DNA from: Oscillospiraceae bacterium
GTDB taxonomy: Bacteria; Bacillota; Clostridia; Oscillospirales; Ruminococcaceae
Direction: 5' to 3'
DNA: 64,000 nucleotides
Assembly (NCBI GenBank): GCA_016281125.1
Contig: JAEEIA010000056.1
Location: forward strand, 1-64,000
The notes beneath the pieces were generated by a model that saw nothing but the letters and a program-made list of their open reading frames with translations, was not told where the DNA came from and did no database searches. Below, in pieces: positions 49,434 through 57,377 of the stretch. The position numbers and the translations under genes were made by a program. The stretch's first letter is position 1, and each line of letters begins with the position of its first letter.

Positions 49434-50265
49434 TGCCTGCACCCCGCATTCTGTAATTCCGTCCGGCTTCCCGCAGGTTCATCACCTTGTTTCCGCGTGT
49501 CTTGTCTCGGATTCTGCCTCCGAGTGCTTCATCAAAGCTGATGATTTCGTCAATCATGAATTCCGTGCTGAAAATCGTTCGCTTGTCAGCCTTGCACCGG
49601 GCATCAACGATTTCCAGCGCATATGCAAGCATATCAGCAGAAGGCGCAATGTTGTCCGGCGTTTTTAGGAAGTCATCAAGGTAAAGCACATCGGCATCGG
49701 TGCAAGCGGTAAAGAGCTGCTCCTGCTCTGCTTCCTTGAAACGGGTCTGAAGCAGCTTGTCGTATAACCGCCTCCACTGCACATATCGGATGCCGCGCCC
49801 GCGCTTTGCAAGCTCCGAGCATATCGCGGTGCAGAGGTGCGTTTTACCGCACCCGCTTGCACCTGCAAACAGAAACCACGCGTTCCCGTCCTGCGCTGCG
49901 TACCGCATTGCAGTTTCCTTGTTCCGCCGTTGCCAGTCAGCCGAAACGATGTACCTGTCGAATGTGCATCGCTCGTACAGATCGCCGAGGCCTGCGCTTT
50001 GCATCATGTTGATGTATCTGCGCTGTGCCATGCACCGGCATTCACGCTTCACGCGGTATCCGTTTTCGTCAAGGGCTTCAAAATAGCCGCGATTTTTGCA
50101 CTCGTGGCAATCAAGCCCCGTCAAGCTGCCTTCGCTTTCGTTGTACCATTCGCACTGTCGCTGTGCAAGCTGCTCCGGTGTCATTGCCTGTTCGCCCGTG
50201 TCGCGGTATTCAGGCGGCACAAAGCTATGAAACAGATCAGAAAGCGTCTTCTGCGTCGATTCCAT
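49420..50265 (-). CDS. DnaC-like helicase loader ATPase
   Basis: 281 residues. A zinc-finger-like N-terminus (LDCHECKNRGYFEALDENGY ... KRECRCMAQRRY), then Walker A FAGASGCGKTHLCTAI, Walker B DVLYLDDFLK and sensor segment TIFSTEF. It loads the host replicative helicase onto the phage origin. Overlaps the initiator gene upstream. Confidence 0.9.
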   Translation of the reverse strand: MESTQKTLSDLFHSFVPPEYRDTGEQAMTPEQLAQRQCEWYNESEGSLTGLDCHECKNRGYFEALDENGYRVKRECRCMAQRRYINMMQSAGLGDLYERCTFDRYIVSADWQRRNKETAMRYAAQDGNAWFLFAGASGCGKTHLCTAICSELAKRGRGIRYVQWRRLYDKLLQTRFKEAEQEQLFTACTDADVLYLDDFLKTPDNIAPSADMLAYALEIVDARCKADKRTIFSTEFMIDEIISFDEALGGRIRDKTRGNKVMNLREAGRNYRMRGAGNGTG

Positions 50266-50920
50266 TGTACCTCGGTTCCTCCTTTCGCTTTACGCCGTCG
50301 CGTGCCATAAAGGTATTTCGCAGCGCAAGATTATAGTTCTTGTACCGTTTGCCGGATTGCTCGCAGTACTCGTCAAGCCTGCGGATGTACTTCATAACAA
50401 CCGGTTCGCCGTAATCGTCAAGCAGCTTTTGGTATTCCTCGTCGGTCAAAAGAACGTGTTTGTACTCGCCGTGCTTGTGTTTCTGCGGCTTGCCCGCAGA
50501 TATAATATTATTATTTATTACAGTATCAGTTACAGTAACAGTATCAGTTACAGTTACAGTACCATTAACAGTATCAGTAACAGTAACAGCATCGTTTGCA
50601 TCCGTTTGCTCATTTTGCAATGCAAAAGATGCATTTGCATCGTTTGCATCATTTGCATCCGAATGTTTTTTCTCCCACCGCTTTTGAGCTGCTTCTGCAC
50701 GTTTTTTCCTTGTATCGTCCCACTTGTCGCCGTCCCTGTCGATCTGTGCCGCGATAAAGCTAAAAGCCATGAGTAGCATCCCGTCATCAGTTTGTATGCG
50801 TTCGCCTGTTATGCCATAATGCAAAAGCGCTTTAATCAACGCCCCTGCCTGCTGGTCGGTGAGCATTTCCCACTGATTTATCGTATCTGTATAGATAATC
50901 ATGCTTTTCTTTTCCGGCAT
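50237..50920 (-). CDS. Phage replication initiator (DUF6291 / DnaD-like)
   Basis: 227 residues. N-terminal domain MIIYTDTINQWEMLTDQQAG ... DRDGDKWDDTRKKRAEAAQK is the DUF6291-type helical DNA-binding module. The C-terminal part (LTDEEYQKLLDDYGEPVVMK ... LDEYCEQSGKRYKNYNLALR) resembles the DnaD-like module that contacts the loader. Between them is a Val/Thr/Asp repeat encoded by a short tandem repeat. Phage origins often lie within such initiator genes. Confidence 0.8.
   Translation of the reverse strand: MPEKKSMIIYTDTINQWEMLTDQQAGALIKALLHYGITGERIQTDDGMLLMAFSFIAAQIDRDGDKWDDTRKKRAEAAQKRWEKKHSDANDANDANASFALQNEQTDANDAVTVTDTVNGTVTVTDTVTVTDTVINNNIISAGKPQKHKHGEYKHVLLTDEEYQKLLDDYGEPVVMKYIRRLDEYCEQSGKRYKNYNLALRNTFMARDGVKRKEEPRYNGIDAEDAF
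50518..50660. repeat. Short tandem repeats in the initiator gene
   Basis: Plus strand: 6-bp units CAGTAA/CAGTAT/CAGTTA repeated about 12 times over 50518-50592, then GCATCGTTTGCATC-type 9-mers to 50660. They encode TVTVTDTV and DANDAN linkers. An iterated array within the initiator gene is a candidate for the phage replication origin (iterons), although a flexible linker alone would explain it. Confidence 0.6.
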
Positions 50921-50933
50921 CTATATCACATCC

Positions 50934-51419
50934 TTAAAACGGAACTTCACCGTCGCTGAGCAGTTCCTCAAACTCGGCAAGATCGTCGATGCTTTGCACC
51001 GGTGCAGATGCCTGCGGCCTGGTCGGTGTGCCGAGTGCATCCTGAATCTGCTGATGCGGAGCCGGAGCCGGTGCGCTGTTCTGCTGGCCGTCGCTGTTTT
51101 TGGATTCGCAGAAGCTTGCATTGTTCACAAGCACGTTCATCGCATAGTGCTTCACGCCGTTGTTGTCGGTGTAATTGTTATTGCGCAGCTCGCCCTCCAC
51201 CAGAATCATATTTCCTTTCGCGAAGTAGCGTGCAATGAATTCGGCGGTTCCGCGCCAAGCAGTGCAGTCCACAAAATCGGTTTCGCGCTCGCCGGTTTCC
51301 TTGTTTGCAAACTGCCGGTTGATTGCCAGCGAGAAGCGGCAAAACGGAGTTCCGGATGTTGTTTGTTTGAATTCAGGGTCGCGGGTCAGTCGCCCCATCA
51401 AAATCACACGGTTCAGCAT
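50934..51419 (-). CDS. ssb: Single-stranded DNA-binding protein
   Basis: 161 residues. OB-fold start MLNRVILMGRLTRDPEFKQT, then FSLAINRQF and VDCTAWRGTAEFIARYFAKG. The C-terminal acidic tip DLAEFEELLSDGEVPF is intact, so it can recruit host repair proteins. Located between RecT and the initiator. Confidence 0.95.
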   Translation of the reverse strand: MLNRVILMGRLTRDPEFKQTTSGTPFCRFSLAINRQFANKETGERETDFVDCTAWRGTAEFIARYFAKGNMILVEGELRNNNYTDNNGVKHYAMNVLVNNASFCESKNSDGQQNSAPAPAPHQQIQDALGTPTRPQASAPVQSIDDLAEFEELLSDGEVPF

Positions 51420-51420
51420 A

Positions 51421-52356
51421 TTATCCCTCCATCAGCGCAGCAAATTCGTCATCGGCAACAAACGGCGGTTCCTCCGGCAGAGGCGGCTCCGGCATCGGTT
51501 CCGGCTGCTTGCGCTGCGGCTTTGCAGGTGCTGCTTTCTGAACAGGCGGTTCCTCAACCACTTCAGCGGCAGGCGCTTCAAATACCGGCGCATCAAAATC
51601 AGGGCTGTCAACGTAATCAACGGTTCCGTCCTGGTTCACAACACCGCCGTCAGCTTCATAGGCCTTCTGCATTTCGAGGCTCATAACGCCCCATTTGCTT
51701 ATCAGCTGCCGGAGCATGGTTTTCACGCCCATCGCATCGAAGTCCCGCTCCCAGAAGGTATATCCCTTCTTTGCACGGTATCCCTGCGAGTATTTCAAAG
51801 CGTGCTGCTCCATTTTGGCGCGGCTCCAATACAGCACCTTCTTGAACCCGTTATGGTATTCAAACATCGCAAAATATCCGATGGTCGGCAGTGCTTCGCG
51901 CTGTTCCTCGTCCTCGATGTACTGCAATTCGATTTCGTCATTGAAGGGGTCGTATCGCAGCAGCTCGCCCTCTTTCACAGCCATTGCGTTGATTCGCTTA
52001 TATTCGCCGCTGCGCTGTGCAAGCTGAAGCATTCCACGGTATCCGAGCTGAAACTGCGCCGTCGTGCGGTTGTTTTTCCGGTCGTTAAACGGAACGAGGT
52101 AATACTGCCCGAGCTGCGGCGAGGGGCTGAGGTTCAGCGTTTCACCAAGCAGGCCAGCGGAAACGATTGTCGCAGCGTCGCAGGTCTGCAACGCGGGGTT
52201 CGTGCTCACTGCGGAAGTGATCGCGGTCACAAAACGCGCCGCTTTCTTCGGGTCGCCAAGCGTCTGATTAATCATGCGCTTATATCCGTCGGAGTTAATC
52301 ATAACACCGAAGGAAGGCTTCTTGTTCTGCTTTGCAAGCTGATTGTTGATAGGCAT
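51421..52356 (-). CDS. recT: RecT single-strand annealing protein
   Basis: 311 residues. SAVSTNPALQTCDAATIVSA, GLLGETLNLSPSPQLGQYYL and VPFNDRKNNRTTAQFQLGYR followed by GMLQLAQRSG are the diagnostic RecT core. The last 80 residues are a Pro/Glu/Ala-rich tail ending DDEFAALMEG. It anneals strands made by the YqaJ-type nuclease encoded upstream, for phage recombination and concatemer formation. Confidence 0.95.
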   Translation of the reverse strand: MPINNQLAKQNKKPSFGVMINSDGYKRMINQTLGDPKKAARFVTAITSAVSTNPALQTCDAATIVSAGLLGETLNLSPSPQLGQYYLVPFNDRKNNRTTAQFQLGYRGMLQLAQRSGEYKRINAMAVKEGELLRYDPFNDEIELQYIEDEEQREALPTIGYFAMFEYHNGFKKVLYWSRAKMEQHALKYSQGYRAKKGYTFWERDFDAMGVKTMLRQLISKWGVMSLEMQKAYEADGGVVNQDGTVDYVDSPDFDAPVFEAPAAEVVEEPPVQKAAPAKPQRKQPEPMPEPPLPEEPPFVADDEFAALMEG

Positions 52357-52375
52357 AGTCTTTTCCTCCTTGTTT

Positions 52376-53245
52376 TCACTTAACTACTTCAAACCGGATG
52401 CCGTTCTGCTTCAGAAACGCCGCAAGGGCTTTGATCTGCTCTTTCGTACCGGTCACTCTGAACGTGCCGCTAATCATAGGCGTGTCAGCGGATGTCGTGC
52501 GCTGTGTCGCGTTTTGCGGTTCATTTGGTACAGTTACCGCCTGCGGCACATCCTCCGCGCAAATCGCTTTTTCAGCGGCTTCTCGCTGCCGCTGGATTTC
52601 TTCGGCGCGTTTCTGTTCCTCCGCCTGCTGCCGTTCAAGCTGTGCGGCGTATACAAGTGTCTGCGATTTATCCTTGCAGCGCATGAAACGCTCGCTGATC
52701 GCAGTCCACAAAGGCGAAGCGCCGTAGAGGTTTTGCAGCTCTGTGTAATCGTCCTCCGCCTGGCATACCGCCGAGCTGATTTCCTGCCGCAGTTTATCAA
52801 GCGCTGCGGTCTTGTTCTTCCATTTCGGATTCACAACATCCGCAAGGCTGAGCCATGCCGGAGCGCCGATGCCTGCAAAAAACACTTCAAGCTCACGCCA
52901 CTTTTTTTCGGTTTCAGCGTTTTCATAGTCTTTGATCTTGCCGTCAATCGCTGCAATCGGCTTTTCAATCAGGCCGCTGAGTTCCTTGCACTGTGCTTCC
53001 AGCCGGTTGAACTTTTCCAGATACGCCGCTTTTGCATCCTTGCGGTACGTTTCAATCTGGTCTTTCACCTTGCGCAGATGTGCGCGGGTTTTTTCCGCAT
53101 CCTTTACGGATTCAGCCGTCACGATGGTGTCCGTGTCGTACTGTTGCAGGGCTTCCGTGATAGCGGCTTTCACTTCTGTGAAGTTTCCGATCTCTGCCGG
53201 AAGCTCCGGCGTGTCGGTGCGCATGATGATTTCAAACTGTGTCAT
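52376..53245 (-). CDS. DUF1351 phage protein
   Basis: 289 residues. Long helical N-terminal part (KAAITEALQQYDTDTIVTAE ... KVKDQIETYRKDAKAAYLEK) and a C-terminal alpha/beta segment (ISGTFRVTGTKEQIKALAAF). This is the DUF1351 family, which consistently sits between recT and YqaJ-type nucleases and probably assists recombination. Confidence 0.85.
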   Translation of the reverse strand: MTQFEIIMRTDTPELPAEIGNFTEVKAAITEALQQYDTDTIVTAESVKDAEKTRAHLRKVKDQIETYRKDAKAAYLEKFNRLEAQCKELSGLIEKPIAAIDGKIKDYENAETEKKWRELEVFFAGIGAPAWLSLADVVNPKWKNKTAALDKLRQEISSAVCQAEDDYTELQNLYGASPLWTAISERFMRCKDKSQTLVYAAQLERQQAEEQKRAEEIQRQREAAEKAICAEDVPQAVTVPNEPQNATQRTTSADTPMISGTFRVTGTKEQIKALAAFLKQNGIRFEVVK

Positions 53246-53256
53246 GCTGTTCCTCC

Positions 53257-53949
53257 TTAGAATAAATTCAACTGGACGCCGTCCAGGTCATCAACTCCCC
53301 ACTGTTCAGCCATTGCCTTTGCAATGCCTATGAATGTTCTCGATCTTACTTTTTTGTCGCCGCCAGCCCGTGAAAATCCCGCTTTGTCCGGATTGCCTTT
53401 ATTACGACTTGTTCCGCACGATACATACGGTTTGTAATCGGCAATGATGTTTGTTGGCTGCAACAGATTCAGACCTTTCAGCCACAAGCACGTTTTCTTG
53501 CTGTACGGCTCACCAAATTGAAATGGCTGAATCGACTGCGTGTATCGCGGCAACTCAAAGATGCTTGACGGTATCGGATTCTCAATACAGATTTTTTCAC
53601 AATCAGCGTTCCAGATTTCCATGAAAAACGCCTTTGCTTCAAGTCCCTTTTTATATCGTTCCTGATTCAGTTCACCTTTTCGCGGATAAAGCCGACACGC
53701 TCCGGCATTTGATAGGTATGTGCAAGGCGGGTGCGCTATGATAATATCCCATTTCGGAATATCATGAGTTACGCCGTCCATAGTCACGATTTGCCCCCCC
53801 TGAATTGCTTTCAGAGCATCACCGAGGATGTGCCTGTCCGGTCTGCCGCCTGACGGCTCCTGAATGTCGCAGCTAAAAGCATTGTGACCGCGTTCAAGAA
53901 AAGCAAGGCAAACGCGCTGTGATTCTTCGCAGGCTACCAGTACATTCAT
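53257..53949 (-). CDS. DNA cytosine methyltransferase-like phage protein
   Basis: 230 residues (ATG 53949; 53952 possible). MNVLVACEESQRVCLAFLER ... AFSCDIQEPSGG and AHPPCTYLSNAGACRLY resemble the AdoMet-binding motif and the PPC catalytic loop of C5-cytosine methylases, but the protein is shorter and lacks a clear target-recognition part. Phage homologues are annotated as methylases or as DNA-modification enzymes of unknown product. C-terminus has SRTFIGIAKAMAEQWG, like the last helix of the fold. Confidence 0.7.
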   Translation of the reverse strand: MNVLVACEESQRVCLAFLERGHNAFSCDIQEPSGGRPDRHILGDALKAIQGGQIVTMDGVTHDIPKWDIIIAHPPCTYLSNAGACRLYPRKGELNQERYKKGLEAKAFFMEIWNADCEKICIENPIPSSIFELPRYTQSIQPFQFGEPYSKKTCLWLKGLNLLQPTNIIADYKPYVSCGTSRNKGNPDKAGFSRAGGDKKVRSRTFIGIAKAMAEQWGVDDLDGVQLNLF

Positions 53950-53958
53950 CATTTCACC

Positions 53959-54609
53959 TCACATCGTAATCAACGCCGCAGGCGGCTTTCCGCTGTTCAC
54001 GCAGTCCATGAAGCGCATTTCCTGCTCACGCAGATACGCGATGTCATCCAGCACATCGTCACGCTCGATGCGGTAATCTCTGACCGCAGCGCGGAACTCG
54101 CCGCCCTTGTAATACCGTATATATGCTCGCAGTATTGCAAACTCAAAGCCGGTCGCGCTGAGCTGATGCAGCACTTGCGCATAATACCGGTCGGGGATGC
54201 CGCCTTCCCATTCATCCCACTGCGTTTTGCTTTGTATTGTGGTTGTTTTGATTTCAAGGATGCCGCGTTTACCGTTTCCGGTGTCATCCGTCAGCTCGCC
54301 GTCCAGCGTTGCAAATTGCCAGGGGAGCCGGTCGTTCACGTACATCCAGAACTCGTGATAATTCACGGTAAAATGCGGGTAATCAAGCACAAACAGCTCG
54401 CGGATGTGTTCCTCTGCTACCTTGCCAAACTTCACCGCCGGTTTGTCGCTGATGTCCTCAGGCACTTCCAGCCCGATCTTCTGCCGCCAAAGCACCAGGT
54501 TCGAGCAATACGGGTTCAGTCCGAGCACAGTTCCGGCATCACTGCCGCCGATGCCCTGCGCCTGCCGCATTGCGAGCCATTCTTCACGGGTCTGCGGTTT
54601 CAGTATCAT
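53959..54609 (-). CDS. YqaJ-type viral recombinase/exonuclease
   Basis: 216 residues. REEWLAMRQAQGIGGSDAGT is the YqaJ N-terminal motif; FATLDGELTDD and GILEIKTTTIQSKTQWDEWE hold the nuclease Asp and E-x-K, and YYAQVLHQLSATG the final motif. It digests 5' ends to supply single strands to RecT. Together with RecT and SSB it makes a complete phage recombination set. Confidence 0.92.
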   Translation of the reverse strand: MILKPQTREEWLAMRQAQGIGGSDAGTVLGLNPYCSNLVLWRQKIGLEVPEDISDKPAVKFGKVAEEHIRELFVLDYPHFTVNYHEFWMYVNDRLPWQFATLDGELTDDTGNGKRGILEIKTTTIQSKTQWDEWEGGIPDRYYAQVLHQLSATGFEFAILRAYIRYYKGGEFRAAVRDYRIERDDVLDDIAYLREQEMRFMDCVNSGKPPAALITM

Positions 54610-54758
54610 GCCGGTTCCTCCAATCTAAACTCGTAGCCGTGATTAAACGATTGCAGGAAGCGCACCATTTCCATCGCGTCATCGTGCGTGCTGATAATCT
54701 CCGTGTACAGCCTCCACTCTGCCGCAGTGCTTGTCCGGAAGTAAATTGCCCGCATCAT
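54606..54758 (-). CDS. Short phage protein between DUF3846 and the exonuclease
   Basis: 50 residues, ATG at 54758 overlapping the previous stop (ATGA) and its own stop overlapping the exonuclease start. MMRAIYFRTSTAAEWRLYTE ... MEMVRFLQSFNHGYEF. The coupling at both ends and open frame support a real gene. Function unknown. Confidence 0.65.
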   Translation of the reverse strand: MMRAIYFRTSTAAEWRLYTEIISTHDDAMEMVRFLQSFNHGYEFRLEEPA

Positions 54759-55072
54759 GCTGTACCACCTTCCGCAAAGTAGTCCACCGGAAAATTCAGC
54801 AGCGTCATAAAAGCATCCGGCACATCGCAGAACCCTTTGCCGTCGGAACCAACAATAACCGCGTCACCGTAAACGCCGGTTCCAGCAATAAGGCTTGCGA
54901 GGTTGTTATACGGTTTGTCTTTTGCGAGTGCAAACTGATCGCACAGCATATGTCCGCCGTCGCGCAGCGTAATCGTCTCAAAACTGCCGCCGAGCTTTCC
55001 CTGAATTGCTTTCGTAGTGTTTTCAAGGTCAATCATGTTGATTCTGAAGCCCTGAAGCATCATCGCCCGCAT
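54755..55072 (-). CDS. DUF3846-like phage protein
   Basis: 105 residues from ATG 55072 (AAGGAGG upstream). NTTKAIQGKLGGSFETITLR and NNLASLIAGTGVYGDAVIVG resemble the DUF3846 module found in phages and conjugative elements. Function unknown. Confidence 0.68.
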   Translation of the reverse strand: MRAMMLQGFRINMIDLENTTKAIQGKLGGSFETITLRDGGHMLCDQFALAKDKPYNNLASLIAGTGVYGDAVIVGSDGKGFCDVPDAFMTLLNFPVDYFAEGGTA

Positions 55073-55266
55073 GGTGCAGCCTCCTTCCATTCTTCCTCAG
55101 ACATACCGTAGATGCCGCAGATTGTTTCCTTGAATGCCGGATGCAGCTTTCTTTCGCCGCTGAGCATTCGCCAAATGTCCGAAGGTACCGGCAATCCGGC
55201 GCGTTCTGCCACCTGTACAGCCGTCAGGCCGCGTTCGTGCAGAAACTTTTTCATCGCTGCTTTCAT
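55060..55266 (-). CDS. Small XRE-like HTH protein
   Basis: 68 residues, GGAGG upstream. KKFLHERGLTAVQVAERAGL then SDIWRMLSGERKLHPAFKET fits a Cro-type helix-turn-helix. Overlaps DUF3846 and the membrane-protein gene. Confidence 0.72.
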   Translation of the reverse strand: MKAAMKKFLHERGLTAVQVAERAGLPVPSDIWRMLSGERKLHPAFKETICGIYGMSEEEWKEAAPCGR

Positions 55267-55475
55267 TCCGGTTTTCCTCCCATCTCGTCCACGATCTGCA
55301 AGCGCTGCACAACGCGCACCCGCATCCCGCGCACCATCTGCTCGAACCGGCGGTTTGCCATACGCTCCGCATCATCTGCCGCAATGTCGGAGTATATCGC
55401 CTGCATATGCCGGTGATACGTTGCACACAAACCGCCGAGCATACTAATCAGCATAATCAGTCCGAGTGCTTTCAC
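55263..55475 (-). CDS. Small membrane-anchored phage protein
   Basis: 70 residues, GTG start with GGAGG upstream. One N-terminal membrane helix (ALGLIMLISMLGGLCATY) and a charged helical cytoplasmic part (DAERMANRRFEQMVRGMRVR). Unknown function. Confidence 0.62.
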   Translation of the reverse strand: MKALGLIMLISMLGGLCATYHRHMQAIYSDIAADDAERMANRRFEQMVRGMRVRVVQRLQIVDEMGGKPE

Positions 55476-55491
55476 TGTTCCCGCCTCCTCG

Positions 55492-55647
55492 TCACTTTAC
55501 GTAATTGCGCCAATTCATAGCGAAGTAAGATTTTGCACGCTTAACCGCGCCCGTCTGCGGGTCAATAATCATCGGTCTGCGGTTCATGTGCTGCACGCCT
55601 TCCGCCTGCATCTTTGCACGCGCAATCGCTCTTGCAAGTTTTCTCAT
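55492..55647 (-). CDS. Short basic phage protein
   Basis: 51 residues from ATG 55647 (AAAGGAGG upstream). MRKLARAIARAKMQAEGVQH, then NRRPMIIDPQTGAVKRAKSY. Basic; possibly nucleic-acid-binding. Start overlaps the stop of the gene before it. Confidence 0.62.
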   Translation of the reverse strand: MRKLARAIARAKMQAEGVQHMNRRPMIIDPQTGAVKRAKSYFAMNWRNYVK

Positions 55648-55808
55648 AATTTTTCCTCCTTTTGATTTGCAGGCCATTCAATGCCGTTTCGCACGCACGC
55701 GATGTACAGCTCTGCAACAGCCCGTTTCACAGTTTCGATACGCGCCGCCTGTTCATCTGGTGTCAGGTTTGGCCGTATCACTCTTACAATGGGTTCCGGT
55801 GCGGGCAT
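55644..55808 (-). CDS. Short phage protein
   Basis: 54 residues, ATG at 55808 with AGGAAGGTG upstream; ends in ATGA overlap with the next gene. MPAPEPIVRVIRPNLTPDEQ, then AARIETVKRAVAELYIACVR. Below the size usually called, but the overlaps on both sides support it. Unknown function. Confidence 0.68.
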   Translation of the reverse strand: MPAPEPIVRVIRPNLTPDEQAARIETVKRAVAELYIACVRNGIEWPANQKEEKL

Positions 55809-56015
55809 TTATGCACCTTCCTTCCGCTGCATCATGGTGTCAATCGTCACCCCGAGCGTGCTCGCGATCTTCGCCGCAAGAATCACGTTCGGAGCTTTGG
55901 CACCGGCTTCATACTGCGCGATAATTGATTGTGATACGCCGAGGCTTTCTGAAAGTTCTGCCTGAGAAATCCCCTGCATCTCGCGCAGTCTTTTCAGGTT
56001 TTCGCCAAATTCCAT
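55809..56015 (-). CDS. Cro-like repressor of the lysogeny switch
   Basis: 68 residues from ATG 56015 (AAAGGAGAG upstream). MEFGENLKRLREMQGISQAE followed by LSESLGVSQSIIAQYEAGAK is a textbook XRE domain. First gene of the leftward (lytic) transcript and divergent from the CI-like gene, so by position it is the Cro-type regulator. Confidence 0.85.
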   Translation of the reverse strand: MEFGENLKRLREMQGISQAELSESLGVSQSIIAQYEAGAKAPNVILAAKIASTLGVTIDTMMQRKEGA

Positions 56016-56122
56016 GCAATCTCTCCTTTCGGTATTGACTTTTTGCGGCGTTTCGTGTATACTGTAATGTGATAGATTTTTAGCAAACACTCAACGCCCG
56101 CGCTTCCCATCGGTTCACGGAG

Positions 56123-56136
56123 CTACTTTTTTGTAG
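56123..56136. promoter_or_regulatory. Operator A, CTAC-N6-GTAG
   Basis: CTAC TTTTTT GTAG. It overlaps the putative -35 (TTGTAG, 56131-56136) of the rightward promoter (-10 TATATT at 56154-56159, 17-bp spacer) that would serve the CI-like gene. Confidence 0.72.
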
Positions 56137-56156
56137 TCCTGTATAACCATAGTTAT

Positions 56157-56185
56157 ATTATAGCTACATCAAAGTAGAAAGTCAA
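56157..56185 (-). promoter_or_regulatory. Early leftward promoter with operator B in the spacer
   Basis: On the minus strand: -35 TTGACT (56185-56180), 17-bp spacer, -10 TATAAT (56162-56157), nearly consensus. The spacer holds CTAC ATCAAA GTAG (56164-56177), so repressor binding would block this strong promoter. Confidence 0.88.
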
Positions 56186-56194
56186 TAGTTCAAG

Positions 56195-56208
56195 CTACAT
56201 TTTTGTAG
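56195..56208. promoter_or_regulatory. Operator C, CTAC-N6-GTAG
   Basis: CTAC ATTTTT GTAG, just upstream of the -35 of the early leftward promoter. Third copy; the centre-to-centre distances of the three sites are 41 and 31 bp (about four and three helical turns), suiting cooperative binding on one face. Confidence 0.75.
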
Positions 56209-56293
56209 ATTCGGCCATATGCACAATCGTCAACAGCGTTTTTTGTGCAAAATAAAAGCCGCCCACGCAGGACGGCTGAAAGGATATTTCTTT

Positions 56294-56623
56294 ATGTTTT
56301 GGGAGTTTTTCTGCGATCTATGCACTTCAATCGGAAAAAAGCCGAACACGGTTTGCCGTGAACTCGGCTTCTCAAATGCAACTGCTACACACTGGAAAAA
56401 CGGCACAACCCCAAACGGCGAGGCTCTTATAAAGCTATCTAAATATTTCGGAGTGTCAACCGACTGGCTTCTAGGCCTTGCAGAATTTCCGTCCGCGTAT
56501 TTGCCGGAGGACAAATGGAGGCAGGTGCTGAATCAGCTTTCTGCGGAATCGCTTGCAGAGCTGGAAAAGTATCTTGATTTTCTTCTGTGGAAACAAAGCC
56601 AAGAAGCTTCAGCTTCAGAATAA
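56294..56623 (+). CDS. CI-like lysogeny repressor (XRE HTH)
   Basis: 109 residues from ATG 56294 (AAAGGA upstream). FFCDLCTSIGKKPNTVCREL, GFSNATATHWKNGTTP and GEALIKLSKYFGVSTDWLLG form the helix-turn-helix; the C-terminal helix (AESLAELEKYLDFLLWKQ) may dimerise. It has no LexA-like peptidase part, so induction is not by RecA-stimulated self-cleavage. Confidence 0.82.
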   Translation: MFWEFFCDLCTSIGKKPNTVCRELGFSNATATHWKNGTTPNGEALIKLSKYFGVSTDWLLGLAEFPSAYLPEDKWRQVLNQLSAESLAELEKYLDFLLWKQSQEASASE

Positions 56624-56700
56624 TGCGCTCAATCTGCGCGGCTTTATCTGCGTTTGCCATATGCGCCCTCCTGAATTGCGTTTTACTGCTAAAAAGTAGT

Positions 56701-56726
56701 GTCGCCCCGACGCGACGCGGGGCGAC
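56701..56726. terminator. Strong GC hairpin after the CI-like gene
   Basis: GTCGCCCC-GACGCGACGC-GGGGCGAC, a perfect 8-bp stem. No T run follows on the plus strand, so termination is uncertain. The 250 bp between 56624 and 56900 hold no other gene on the plus strand. Confidence 0.55.
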
Positions 56727-56900
56727 TGTACCAGGTTACTGCGTGTGATTGTGCTGCGATGTATTGCTGCGACTGTGCTGCGTGGTAGAGGTTCGACCTG
56801 CCTCTGTCTATATCATAGCATATCCATAGACAAAGTGCAAGCTCATTTGAGTATCATTTGCGTATCAAAAAAAGCAACCGAAAAGGAGCGTGAGTATCAA

Positions 56901-57377
56901 ATGGAAATCGAAAAACTAAAACGCAAAACCATTCACCGGCTCAAACAGATTAAAACTGAACAGGGTCTGACAGTGCCGAAAATCATGGACTTGATGGAGG
57001 AACGCGGGCAATTCGTATCAGAGGCCACAATTAAACGTGTATTTGCCGACGGCTCGGAAGAACAGAATTTCAGGTATCAGGACAGCATCGCGCCGATTGC
57101 GGATGTGCTGCTTGATATTTACGGCGAAGGCGCGGGTCTGGATGATGCCGAATCCCTGCGGCGAATTGTACGCGAAAAGAACAAGCTGATTGAATTCCTG
57201 ATGATTAAACTGGATGAAAAGGAGGCGGAGTTTGACAAGCGAATAGCACTGTGCGAGGAACGGAAGGCATTATATGAAAAAACAATAGACCGCTTTGAAG
57301 TGCAGATCGCACGCAAGGATGAACTCATAGAGCGCCTGCTGAATACCTATTTGCCAGCAAAGGAGGATGCGAAATGA
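56901..57377 (+). CDS. HTH and coiled-coil phage regulator
   Basis: 158 residues from ATG 56901; the AAGGAG box is 13 bases away, farther than usual. N-terminal XRE-like domain (LKQIKTEQGLTVPKIMDLME, SEATIKRVFADGSEE) followed by a long coiled coil (REKNKLIEFLMIKLDEKEAE ... RFEVQIARKDELIERLL). It heads the rightward lysogenic operon that includes the integrase; possibly a regulator of integration or excision. Confidence 0.78.
   Translation: MEIEKLKRKTIHRLKQIKTEQGLTVPKIMDLMEERGQFVSEATIKRVFADGSEEQNFRYQDSIAPIADVLLDIYGEGAGLDDAESLRRIVREKNKLIEFLMIKLDEKEAEFDKRIALCEERKALYEKTIDRFEVQIARKDELIERLLNTYLPAKEDAK

Noticed and set aside
50518-50660. CRISPR-like array
   Set aside because: The repeats are 6-9 bp, contiguous, without unique spacers, and lie inside a coding frame.
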